A stretch of DNA of 12,932 nucleotides, taken from NCBI GenBank assembly GCA_937952445.1, contig CALGAA010000344.1:1-12932 (forward strand), given 5' to 3'. This stretch comes from an uncultured Bacteroidota bacterium (GTDB taxonomy: Bacteria; Bacteroidota; Bacteroidia; Chitinophagales; Saprospiraceae). Of the stretch, positions 7,147 to 12,932 are shown in pieces. The position numbers were made by a program, and so were the translations under genes. The notes beneath the pieces are model-generated. The model was not told the DNA's origin and did not search any database. It saw only the letters and a list, made by a program, of their open reading frames with translations. Positions within the stretch are counted from its first letter, which is position 1. Each line of letters opens with the position of its first letter.

Positions 7147-7278
7147 ATGAATGAGCCTACGAATTCATTCGTAAACGATCCCACCTACGAGATTGCATTT
7201 TATCATATCAAAAAATCTATCGCTGCCGTGGTTGTTCTTCAACCCCAGACAGGGCTGGCACTTATCCCAATCCTCTGA
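7147..7278 (+). CDS. Possible small protein of 43 residues
   Basis: An ATG-to-TGA frame of 43 codons begins MNEPTNSFVNDPTYEIAFYH and ends in a hydrophobic stretch (AAVVVLQPQTGLALIPIL). The leader just before the ATG is A-rich (AAGAAAAAC), as is usual for Bacteroidota starts. It fills the gap between the patatin gene and the convergent phosphoribosyltransferase gene. I do not recognise it. Its residue mix is more coding-like than most random frames here, but its length alone cannot support it. Confidence 0.28.
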   Translation: MNEPTNSFVNDPTYEIAFYHIKKSIAAVVVLQPQTGLALIPIL

Positions 7279-7326
7279 ATAAAAATGGAAACAACATGAA
7301 TCTCAGCCTATTCAGGTGTTTGTGGT

Positions 7327-7821
7327 TCAATCAAGCAGGACAGAAAAGGCCCGGCCATCGTCCAGATCCACCTGAATGTTTTGCTTCAACGTCGTCGCAA
7401 GGGACATACCGACGTAATCCACTTTTATGGGAAACAATTTATGCATACGGTCGACCAGTACTGCAGCTTCGATCTTCCGCGGAAGAATGTTGAGGAGGGG
7501 CTTGGTGGCAAAGTACAAAGTTCTCCCGCTATTTGCCACGTCATCGACCACCACAACATTCTGACCAGAAAGGGTTTTTGAATCAACGGATATGGTGATT
7601 TCGTCTTTCAGAGGATGTGCTGCGTTCAGGCGAACGTTGATCAGATGCACTTCAACTTTCCCCCACAATTGCATCTCTTTTTGGATCAATTTAGCGAATC
7701 GGTATCCATTGTTATTGACCCCCATCAGATAGATGACCTTTTGATCGTAATTGTGCTCCAGTATTTCGATTGCGAGTCGTTTAATCTTCTGCTTGACTTG
7801 CTTGTGCGCTATTATTTCCAT
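7327..7821 (-). CDS. PyrR-like phosphoribosyltransferase
   Basis: 164-residue cytosolic type I phosphoribosyltransferase. The PRPP-binding signature VVVVDDVANSGRT (89-101, with D93-D94 and the SGRT loop) is intact. The downstream VLVDRMHKLFPIKVDYVG (121-138) corresponds to the 'VLVDRGHRELPI..DYVG' segment typical of PyrR, and the final strand VDLDDG also fits. PyrR proteins have uracil phosphoribosyltransferase activity (PRPP + uracil to UMP) and in some bacteria regulate pyr mRNA. No pyr genes lie beside it and no PyrR-type leader is evident, so a plain salvage or other PRTase role is equally possible. Some Bacteroidota carry such PRTases as a paralogue. Start ATG at 7819-7821. It is divergent from the Fe-S operon, sharing a 229-bp upstream region. 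Confidence 0.82.
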   Translation of the reverse strand: MEIIAHKQVKQKIKRLAIEILEHNYDQKVIYLMGVNNNGYRFAKLIQKEMQLWGKVEVHLINVRLNAAHPLKDEITISVDSKTLSGQNVVVVDDVANSGRTLYFATKPLLNILPRKIEAAVLVDRMHKLFPIKVDYVGMSLATTLKQNIQVDLDDGRAFSVLLD

Positions 7822-8050
7822 CGTTGTAGCGTTCTGGTGGATCGATAATTTGGGCTAAAATATTCAAAATTTCACTGACATTCCTGTTTATTTGGCATAT
7901 CTTGACCTTAGATTTCAATAAAAAAGAAACAGAGGGGCATTCAAATTCAATCTAAATAACAAGACATTGGAAGGTCTTTAAGCAAATGATCAGGCATATG
8001 GGGCGCATTTAGCTCTGCCAGGTTATTCATTAAAACTTTTGATTTCAGAC

Positions 8051-9379
8051 ATGAATATCGGTCAGATTATTTTTATACTCTTATTTATTTCCGTGGTGTA
8101 CATCTCAGTGCGACTCTACACACGGATCTGGCGCAACATCCACCTCGGCAAAAAAGAACGTCTGCGCGATCAACCAGGCCGTCGGCTGAAAAATGTATTA
8201 TTGGTTGCATTCGGCCAGAAAAAGATGTTCAAACGATTTATTCCCGCCATCTTTCATTTTTTTATATACGCGGCATTTTTACTGACTCAAATTGAACTAC
8301 TCGAAATTTTGGTAGATGGTTTTAGTGGTAATCACCGTTCGTTCGCGGTCTCCCTGGGTGGGTTTTATACATTTGTAATTGGGCTGATCGAAATTCTATC
8401 TGCTCTGGCACTGATCGCCACGGTGGTATTCATCATTCGAAGAGTGGTTTTGCGAATTAGCCGGTTTCAACATCCCGAAATGGAAGGTTGGCCGTCGAAA
8501 GATGCGCTGATCATTCTGGTTCTGGAGTTTTTGCTGATATTTGGCATTTTCACCATGAATAGCGCGGACGTGGTTTTGCAATCCAGAGATATCGCCGGCT
8601 ATCCCGACACGGGCAACCTTCCCATTTCCGGTTGGCTCGGACCCTGGCTTATGGGAGGTGCCGGCACGGACTTTCTCATAGGAGCGGAGCGCTTCGGGTG
8701 GTGGTTGCATATGCTCGTCGTATTTGGGTTTATTATCTATCTCCCCATATCCAAACATTTACACATCTTCCTGGCCTTCCCCAACACCTATTTTGCCAGA
8801 CTGGAACCACCTGGTCAGATGCGCAATATGGAGGACATCATGAACGAGGTAAAATCGATGCTTGGGATGACCGAAGATGCCGGCTCCGTGGACCTGGCCG
8901 AGGAATTGCCGAATTTTGGCGCCGCTGATGTTACCGACCTGAGCTGGAAAAATATTCTCGATGCCTATTCTTGTACCGAATGCGGCCGGTGCACCGATGA
9001 ATGTCCGGCCAACATCACCGGGAAAAAACTGTCTCCGCGCAAAATCATGATGGATGTGCGGGACCGGGCCACTGAAATCGGTCATGCTCTGGACCGAAAC
9101 CCGGAAATTTCCATCGAACATTTCGATGACGGCAAAAACCTGTTCGACCGGATTACACCGGAAGAAATCCATGCCTGCACGACCTGCAATGCCTGTGTGG
9201 AGGCATGCCCGGTTCTGATCAACCCACTGGATATCATCCTGCAAATGCGACGTTACGAAATTTTGACCCTGGCCAGCGGACCGGCCGAATGGACTCCCAT
9301 GTTCAATAGCATGGAAAATACCGGGGCGGTATGGCAGGTGCCGGATGAACGGATCGCATGGACAAAACAAGATTCCTAA
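8051..9379 (+). CDS. Membrane (Fe-S)-binding subunit, cytochrome-b-like plus 2x[4Fe-4S]
   Basis: 442-residue inner-membrane electron-transfer protein. The N-terminal half has about five hydrophobic helices (roughly 3-22, 62-86, 104-131, 150-171, 216-241) resembling the NarI/HdrE-type cytochrome b domain. Candidate haem ligands are H69 in IFHFFIY, H220 in WWLHML and H236/H238 in SKHLHIF. The soluble C-terminal part has two ferredoxin-type clusters: C308, C311, C314, C318 (SCTECGRCTDECP) and C376, C379, C382, C386 (ACTTCNACVEACP). With the CCG subunit encoded 32 bp downstream this matches the parts of ETF:menaquinone oxidoreductase (Emo) or HdrDE-type enzymes, which move electrons between a soluble donor and quinone. 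The ATG at 8051 is preferred over the in-frame TTG at 8039. The electron donor is unknown; no etf genes are in view. Confidence 0.85.
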   Translation: MNIGQIIFILLFISVVYISVRLYTRIWRNIHLGKKERLRDQPGRRLKNVLLVAFGQKKMFKRFIPAIFHFFIYAAFLLTQIELLEILVDGFSGNHRSFAVSLGGFYTFVIGLIEILSALALIATVVFIIRRVVLRISRFQHPEMEGWPSKDALIILVLEFLLIFGIFTMNSADVVLQSRDIAGYPDTGNLPISGWLGPWLMGGAGTDFLIGAERFGWWLHMLVVFGFIIYLPISKHLHIFLAFPNTYFARLEPPGQMRNMEDIMNEVKSMLGMTEDAGSVDLAEELPNFGAADVTDLSWKNILDAYSCTECGRCTDECPANITGKKLSPRKIMMDVRDRATEIGHALDRNPEISIEHFDDGKNLFDRITPEEIHACTTCNACVEACPVLINPLDIILQMRRYEILTLASGPAEWTPMFNSMENTGAVWQVPDERIAWTKQDS

Positions 9380-9393
9380 ACCCAAAAATTAAT

Positions 9394-9399
9394 AAAGGA
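9394..9399 (+). promoter_or_regulatory. Ribosome binding site deciding the CCG-subunit start
   Basis: AAAGGA lies 12 nt before the ATG at 9412. The upstream in-frame ATG at 9358 overlaps the end of the preceding gene, has no such site, and would add 18 residues (MDKTRFLNPK...) unlike the family. The site therefore favours 9412 as the start. Confidence 0.5.
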
Positions 9400-9411
9400 A
9401 AAATTCAAAAT

Positions 9412-10188
9412 ATGGAAGTGAAAACGATGGCTGAAATGGTGGCTGCAGGTGAACAACCCGAATTGCTGTTTTGGGTGGGGTGTGCCGGAAGTTTCGACAA
9501 CCGGAGTCAACAAATCAGTCGAAAACTTGTCGAAATACTCAACCAGGCCTCCATTTCCTTCGCAATCCTGGGCAACGAGGAAATGTGCACGGGAGATCCG
9601 GCGCGTCGGGCTGGTAATGAATTTGTATTTCAAATGCTGGCTTTGCAAAACATTCAAACCCTCAATGAATATCAGGTCCGAAAAATCGTCACGATCTGCC
9701 CACATTGTTTCAATACGTTAAAGAACGAATATCCGGCATTGGGTGGACATTACGAAGTGATTCACCACAGCCAGTTACTCAAATCCCTGCTCGATGAAGG
9801 TCGGATCAAAGTCAAAGGAGACGTATTTAAAGGTAAAAAAATCACCTACCACGATTCGTGTTATCTGGGACGGGCCAATGGGATATATGAAGCCCCCAGG
9901 GATGTACTCGAACATTTGGATAATGAGATTGTTGAAATGGCGCGGTCCCGGTCCCGAGGATTGTGCTGCGGAGCTGGTGGAGCCCAAATGTGGAAAGAAG
10001 ACGAACCAGGCCGTAAGAGGATCAACGTAGAACGAACTGAAGAAGCTCTGGACACAGGTGCCGATATTATTGCCGTAAACTGTCCCTTTTGTATGACAAT
10101 GATGACCGACGGTGTCAAAGCCAAAGAAAAGCAGGAAAGTGTTATGGTGTATGATATAAGTGAGTTAATTTTGCAAAACGAACCATAG
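9412..10188 (+). CDS. CCG-domain (Fe-S)-binding oxidoreductase subunit (HdrB/GlpC-like)
   Basis: 258-residue cytosolic subunit with two cysteine-rich CCG domains. The first has C24 (WVGCAGSFD), C59 (EMCTGDPARRAGNE, a single Cys where the canonical motif has a pair) and C96/C99 (CPHC). The second has C150 (HDSCYLGR), C185-C186 (LCCGAGG) and C224/C227 (CPFC), fitting the canonical C-X34-CC-X37-C-X2-C spacing. CCG domains in HdrB/HdrD, GlpC, LutA and Emo bind a [4Fe-4S]-type cluster and form the catalytic or electron-exchange site. Being 32 bp after the membrane subunit, it probably forms a complex with it. In single-chain Emo enzymes these parts are fused; here they are split in two. The gene ends 9 bp before the next one. 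Confidence 0.87.
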   Translation: MEVKTMAEMVAAGEQPELLFWVGCAGSFDNRSQQISRKLVEILNQASISFAILGNEEMCTGDPARRAGNEFVFQMLALQNIQTLNEYQVRKIVTICPHCFNTLKNEYPALGGHYEVIHHSQLLKSLLDEGRIKVKGDVFKGKKITYHDSCYLGRANGIYEAPRDVLEHLDNEIVEMARSRSRGLCCGAGGAQMWKEDEPGRKRINVERTEEALDTGADIIAVNCPFCMTMMTDGVKAKEKQESVMVYDISELILQNEP

Positions 10189-10197
10189 AGGGAAGAT

Positions 10198-10686
10198 ATG
10201 ATTGCATCAGATGCTGAAATTCTTAACGACAACGCCCGTATTTGGATCTACCAGGCGGATCGCGTATTGAACGATCAGGAAATAGACTGTATTTCCAAAA
10301 AGCTTGAAAAGTGGCAGCAAGAATGGAATACCCATGGCAAGCCACTCAGTAATGCAGCCTGGATCGAAGACAAACTTTTTCTGATTCTGGCCGTGGATGA
10401 ATCCCAGCAACCCGCCAGTGGTTGTTCGATCGATTCGTCCGTTCATTTTATCCGACAACTGGGGGATCGACTGAATATCAACTTTTTTGAACGATTGAAT
10501 TTTGTCTACCAGGATTCGGATGGCGAAATGCAAATAACCACAGATAAGGAGTTGAAAAGGTTGTACACGAAAGGGATAGTCGACGACCACACGTTATTTT
10601 ATGACACCACCTTGAGTACGCTTGGTGCATGGAAAGAAGACAAATTAGTGCCACTCAAGGATAGCTGGCACAAAAGATTTTTATAA
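10198..10686 (+). CDS. Conserved Bacteroidota protein, often mislabelled 'ABC transporter ATPase'
   Basis: 162-residue soluble protein. I recognise the family pattern from Bacteroidota genomes: RIWIYQADR (14-22), W..HGKPL (43-50), GCSIDSSVHFIRQL (75-88) and a C-terminal SWHKRFL (156-162). Database entries sometimes name it 'ABC transporter ATPase', but no Walker A, Walker B or ABC signature is present, so that name is unsupported. A good Shine-Dalgarno site (GAGGGAAG, 10188-10195) overlaps the stop of the previous gene, and the gap is 9 bp, so it is translated from the same mRNA as the Fe-S subunits. This suggests an accessory role such as assembly or interaction with that complex. This is inference from context; biochemical function is unknown. 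Confidence 0.85.
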   Translation: MIASDAEILNDNARIWIYQADRVLNDQEIDCISKKLEKWQQEWNTHGKPLSNAAWIEDKLFLILAVDESQQPASGCSIDSSVHFIRQLGDRLNINFFERLNFVYQDSDGEMQITTDKELKRLYTKGIVDDHTLFYDTTLSTLGAWKEDKLVPLKDSWHKRFL

Positions 10687-10720
10687 GTCCTGAATTATTT
10701 TATCATTTTTTGACTTATAA
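10681..10720. repeat. 9-bp inverted repeat spanning the stop codon at the operon end
   Basis: TTATAAGTC (10681-10689, including the TAA stop at 10684-10686) and GACTTATAA (10712-10720) are perfect inverted copies 22 nt apart, each followed by TCCTGA or with it overlapping (10688-10693 and 10721-10726). A T run (10706-10711) sits inside the loop, not after the stem, so it is not a standard terminator. It may be an operator for the next gene or an mRNA 3' structure. Confidence 0.45.
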
Positions 10721-10756
10721 TCCTGATATGATTAGATTCATATAAAACAGAACTAT

Positions 10757-11224
10757 ATGCTCAAAAAAGTGAAAAAATGGCTCGGTATCGAAGGGGTAAA
10801 GATATCCGCTGAAATTCCCGAAGATATCTTCCTGCGGGAAAAGAAACTGAGTGGCCTTCTGGTTCTGGAAAGCAAACAAGACAGCGTGGTCACCGAAATC
10901 CGACTCCGGTTGATCGAAAAATACAGCCGGGGAAGAAAAGACAATAAACTTATCGATGAATATCTCCTGGGTTCCGCCACCCTTGATACACCCGTGCATA
11001 TCACCGCGGATGTCCCGTTAAAAATCCCATTTGACCTTCACTTTGAACCATTGAAATCCGATATGGATCAGTTGGAAGCCAAAAATATTTTCTTTAAAGG
11101 AATCGTCCGTACGGCTAAATTCCTGCGGCGGGTCAGTTCTCAGTTCCGTCTGGAGGTAGAAGCAGATGTCAGGGGAATGGCCATCAGTCCACTGGTCAAA
11201 AAGGAACTGAAAATCATCTCATAA
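10757..11224 (+). CDS. Spo0M/arrestin-like domain protein
   Basis: 155-residue soluble, mostly beta-strand protein. The start MLKKVKKWLGIEGVKISAEI, the middle LSGLLVLESK ... TEIRLRLIEKYSR (31-57) and the phrase VPLKIPFDLHF (86-96) follow the pattern of Spo0M (sporulation-control protein) N-terminal arrestin-like domains: a short amphipathic N-terminus, a 'G..VL' strand, then 'IPF.L'. Spo0M proteins are usually near 250 residues; this is about the size of one arrestin lobe. Spo0M is a cytosolic scaffold-like protein of poorly defined function, and Bacteroidota do not sporulate, so only the fold is inferred. It starts 70 bp after the Fe-S operon and could be its last gene. No strong Shine-Dalgarno site. 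Confidence 0.6.
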   Translation: MLKKVKKWLGIEGVKISAEIPEDIFLREKKLSGLLVLESKQDSVVTEIRLRLIEKYSRGRKDNKLIDEYLLGSATLDTPVHITADVPLKIPFDLHFEPLKSDMDQLEAKNIFFKGIVRTAKFLRRVSSQFRLEVEADVRGMAISPLVKKELKIIS

Positions 11225-12646
11225 TCATAGTTTATCGGACACTTTTTCTACCAGCCAGGCATAGGAGACGATTTCGTGATCCTCGTCGAGTTGATCTTTC
11301 AGGTCCTGCCATTTTGTTGCTTCCCAGTCCGGAGTCTTTGTGATTTGGGTCAATATATTAATAAACTTTTGATGTCGCTTGTATTTGTCCGGAGAGAGGG
11401 ATTGCTTTTTACGGCGCAGATAAGTGCTAAAGGTAGGAAGAAAATTGCTGAGGAGATCGATTTCTCCCAGTTCGTAATAGGTCGCGGCCAGGATCAGTTT
11501 GGACTGTAGGTTGTACGACAAACTGAGGTAATCGACGCTCATCAGGTTCTCTAAAACCTGGTCATAGTCTTTTTGATTGAACGCAATCTGACCCAAACTC
11601 AGCATCATCGTCGACTCCCGGGTATCGGATTTGAGGTACACCGAATAGGTTTGTGCGAAATCCGTTGCCCAGGCATATTCCTGCAACCGGATAGCGATCA
11701 GGATAATGTTGCGATAGGTAGTAGCCGCCAAATGGTCGTGTTCGATCAACATATTTTCCCGGATCATAACCTGGTACCAGTTGAGCGCCTCCCGGTAAAA
11801 TAAGGCTTGATTTTGATTGATTTTTCCAATGCAATACGACAAAGCAATCGTAATAAGCTCCCGAACGTAGGAATTTCCGACCAGGGACGGAAGGTCCAGT
11901 AAGCCATCCTTCAGTTTGTGATAATTTTCTTCTCCATCGTCGCTTTGATACGTCAATACGGCGTAATGGTACAATTTAATTAACGGATACTCATCCATCC
12001 GACCCGATTCGATCAATTCGAAAATTACTTCCAGAAATGGCAATTCTCTTTCAAATTGAATGTATTTCTGCCGGGTAAATATGCTAAGTGCCAACCGCAA
12101 TTTTTCCAATACGAAAAAAGCATTTAAATTCTCATCGATGCGGTTAATGTTGCTTTTCTTCCAGGCCGATCCCGATCTGTATTCGTTTTCGTACCCCAGT
12201 TCTTCCAGACGAAACCTCTGATAATAGCCCGGATCTCCGATCCCATTTCCGTCCAAAAACAATTTGTGGGATTTTACGATCTCTTTTTTGATCAGATCGT
12301 GATCAAAATTTTGTTCTTTCAGATATTTGAGATAATGGAGTCGCCGATCCAATTCTGAGTCATCCAGGTGCAAGGCGCTGATGGCTGATTCGATATTCCG
12401 GGTCAGGTCGGCACACAATTTCCGAAAGGTCTGATCTTTGTACGCTTTTTCAGCGTGTAACCTGTCCCATACCGCCCTGCGTTCCAACCGATTCGTTCCG
12501 TATTCCAAATGATCCACAATTTCCTGGAAAAGCCGATACGATAAAGTTTGCTCTCCTCCGGCGTAAGTGGCCAGGAAAGGGGCAACTTTATGCCGGGCTG
12601 CCGGAGGCATTCCCTGGATAATTTTGTATATTTTGGTGTTTTCCAT
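11225..12646 (-). CDS. Helical (TPR-like) protein of unknown function
   Basis: 473-residue soluble protein of unknown function. No signal peptide or membrane segment is seen. It is almost wholly alpha-helical. The N-terminal about 90 residues (KIYKIIQGMPPAARHKVAPF ... LERRAVWDRLHAEKAYKDQT) have a compact helical look. The rest consists of helix pairs such as ILAATYYELGEIDLLSNFL and MMLSLGQIAFNQKDYDQVLE that resemble degenerate TPRs, which suggests protein-protein binding. I associate similar proteins with Saprospiria-like genomes but cannot name the family. The ATG at 12646 is preferred over the TTG at 12655 nine bases upstream. Its stop codon (11225-11227) touches that of the Spo0M-like gene with no base between. 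Confidence 0.8.
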   Translation of the reverse strand: MENTKIYKIIQGMPPAARHKVAPFLATYAGGEQTLSYRLFQEIVDHLEYGTNRLERRAVWDRLHAEKAYKDQTFRKLCADLTRNIESAISALHLDDSELDRRLHYLKYLKEQNFDHDLIKKEIVKSHKLFLDGNGIGDPGYYQRFRLEELGYENEYRSGSAWKKSNINRIDENLNAFFVLEKLRLALSIFTRQKYIQFERELPFLEVIFELIESGRMDEYPLIKLYHYAVLTYQSDDGEENYHKLKDGLLDLPSLVGNSYVRELITIALSYCIGKINQNQALFYREALNWYQVMIRENMLIEHDHLAATTYRNIILIAIRLQEYAWATDFAQTYSVYLKSDTRESTMMLSLGQIAFNQKDYDQVLENLMSVDYLSLSYNLQSKLILAATYYELGEIDLLSNFLPTFSTYLRRKKQSLSPDKYKRHQKFINILTQITKTPDWEATKWQDLKDQLDEDHEIVSYAWLVEKVSDKL

Positions 12647-12932
12647 GAAGCCCAAAATATCAAATTATATTCAAAAGAAATTCCAAAAACCCCACTATCG
12701 AGGTGTTTCATGGTAGGCCTAACCCCTGATTTTATCCGGGATGATCTCTCTGGATTTCAAAGACAGGTAAAATCCAGGCATACCGGTGAAATGGTATTGA
12801 ATTTTGTCCCCGAAGATCATTCCTGGAAAATCCAGCGCAATAGCTGGTCAAAACCGAAGCTTGGTCTTTTCCGGACTTAACTCATATTCCTAAGAAACGC
12901 ATATGATGCAGTATTATTAAGGGTTATGTAGT
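12647..12932. other. Contig-end region, upstream of the helical-protein gene
   Basis: These 286 bases should hold the promoter of the leftward gene, but no TAnnTTTG element stands out on the minus strand. One plus-strand ORF (12710-12880, 56 codons, starting MVGLTPDFIRDDLSGFQRQ) is listed separately. Nothing else is visible. Confidence 0.5.
12710..12880 (+). CDS. Doubtful small ORF, 56 residues
   Basis: An ATG-to-TAA frame with a mixed, fairly hydrophilic composition (FVPEDHSWKIQRNSWSKPK near the end). No clear Shine-Dalgarno site, no recognised motif, and near the contig end. It is listed because its residue mix is not obviously random, but the minus strand in the same place is about equally open. 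Confidence 0.2.
   Translation: MVGLTPDFIRDDLSGFQRQVKSRHTGEMVLNFVPEDHSWKIQRNSWSKPKLGLFRT

Noticed and set aside
8759..9385. 208-codon minus-strand ORF opposite the Fe-S membrane subunit
   Set aside because: Long open antisense frame of the cysteine-rich coding sequence; the plus strand has two complete 4Fe-4S motifs.
10198..10686. ABC transporter ATPase annotation
   Set aside because: No Walker A, Walker B or LSGGQ-type signature and too short for an ABC ATPase domain.
1..12932. Defence system, CRISPR, prophage or transposon
   Set aside because: No direct-repeat array, integrase, transposase, nuclease/helicase pair or flanking terminal repeats were seen in any frame.

Overview
This window looks like a complete short contig (12.9 kb) from a member of the Bacteroidota, most plausibly a Saprospiria/Lewinella-like lineage. 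The main clue is a secreted CAP-domain protein that ends in a type IX secretion (T9SS, Por) C-terminal sorting domain. Other clues are weak or absent Shine-Dalgarno sites with A-rich leaders, a TAnnTTTG-type -7 element, a two-gene Fe-S membrane module followed by the small Bacteroidota protein often mislabelled 'ABC transporter ATPase', and a helical protein of unknown function of a kind I associate with this group. The first 32 bases are not genomic: they match the Illumina TruSeq read-2 adapter, so the left end is a contig end carrying unremoved adapter.

Layout, left to right. 1-32: adapter. 33-756 (+): 3' part of a metal-dependent amidohydrolase gene cut off by the contig end. 1039-2502 (+): PLP-dependent group II amino-acid decarboxylase. 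2520-2618: hairpins, including a strong intrinsic terminator for the minus-strand gene arriving from the right. 2633-4051 (-): secreted CAP/FN3-like/T9SS protein, preceded on the same strand by 4187-4528 (-), a SUI1/YciH-type translation factor. 4529-5244: a long region with no clear gene, though it holds short coding-like minus-strand stretches that may be the remains of a regulator gene. 5245-6156 (+): CtlX-type citrulline/arginine-deiminase-related hydrolase. 6265-7083 (+): patatin-like phospholipase. 7147-7278 (+): a possible 43-residue ORF. 7327-7821 (-): PyrR-like phosphoribosyltransferase.

The right half starts with a compact plus-strand operon. 8051-9379 encodes a membrane cytochrome-b-like and 2x[4Fe-4S] subunit; 9412-10188 encodes a two-CCG-domain (HdrB/GlpC-like) subunit; 10198-10686 encodes the conserved Bacteroidota protein. 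The first two together have the domains of ETF:menaquinone oxidoreductase (Emo) or heterodisulfide-reductase DE-type enzymes, and probably pass electrons to or from the quinone pool at the cytoplasmic membrane. After a 70-bp gap with a 9-bp inverted repeat comes 10757-11224 (+), a short Spo0M/arrestin-like protein. It abuts, stop codon to stop codon, the convergent gene 11225-12646 (-) for a large helical protein of unknown function. The last 286 bases hold at most one small doubtful ORF.

No defence system, CRISPR array, integrase, insertion sequence, tRNA or rRNA was seen. Most of the window is ordinary chromosomal gene content. The items most worth a second look are the adapter artefact, the split Emo-like module with its unexplained third gene, and the possible decayed regulator at 4736-5032.
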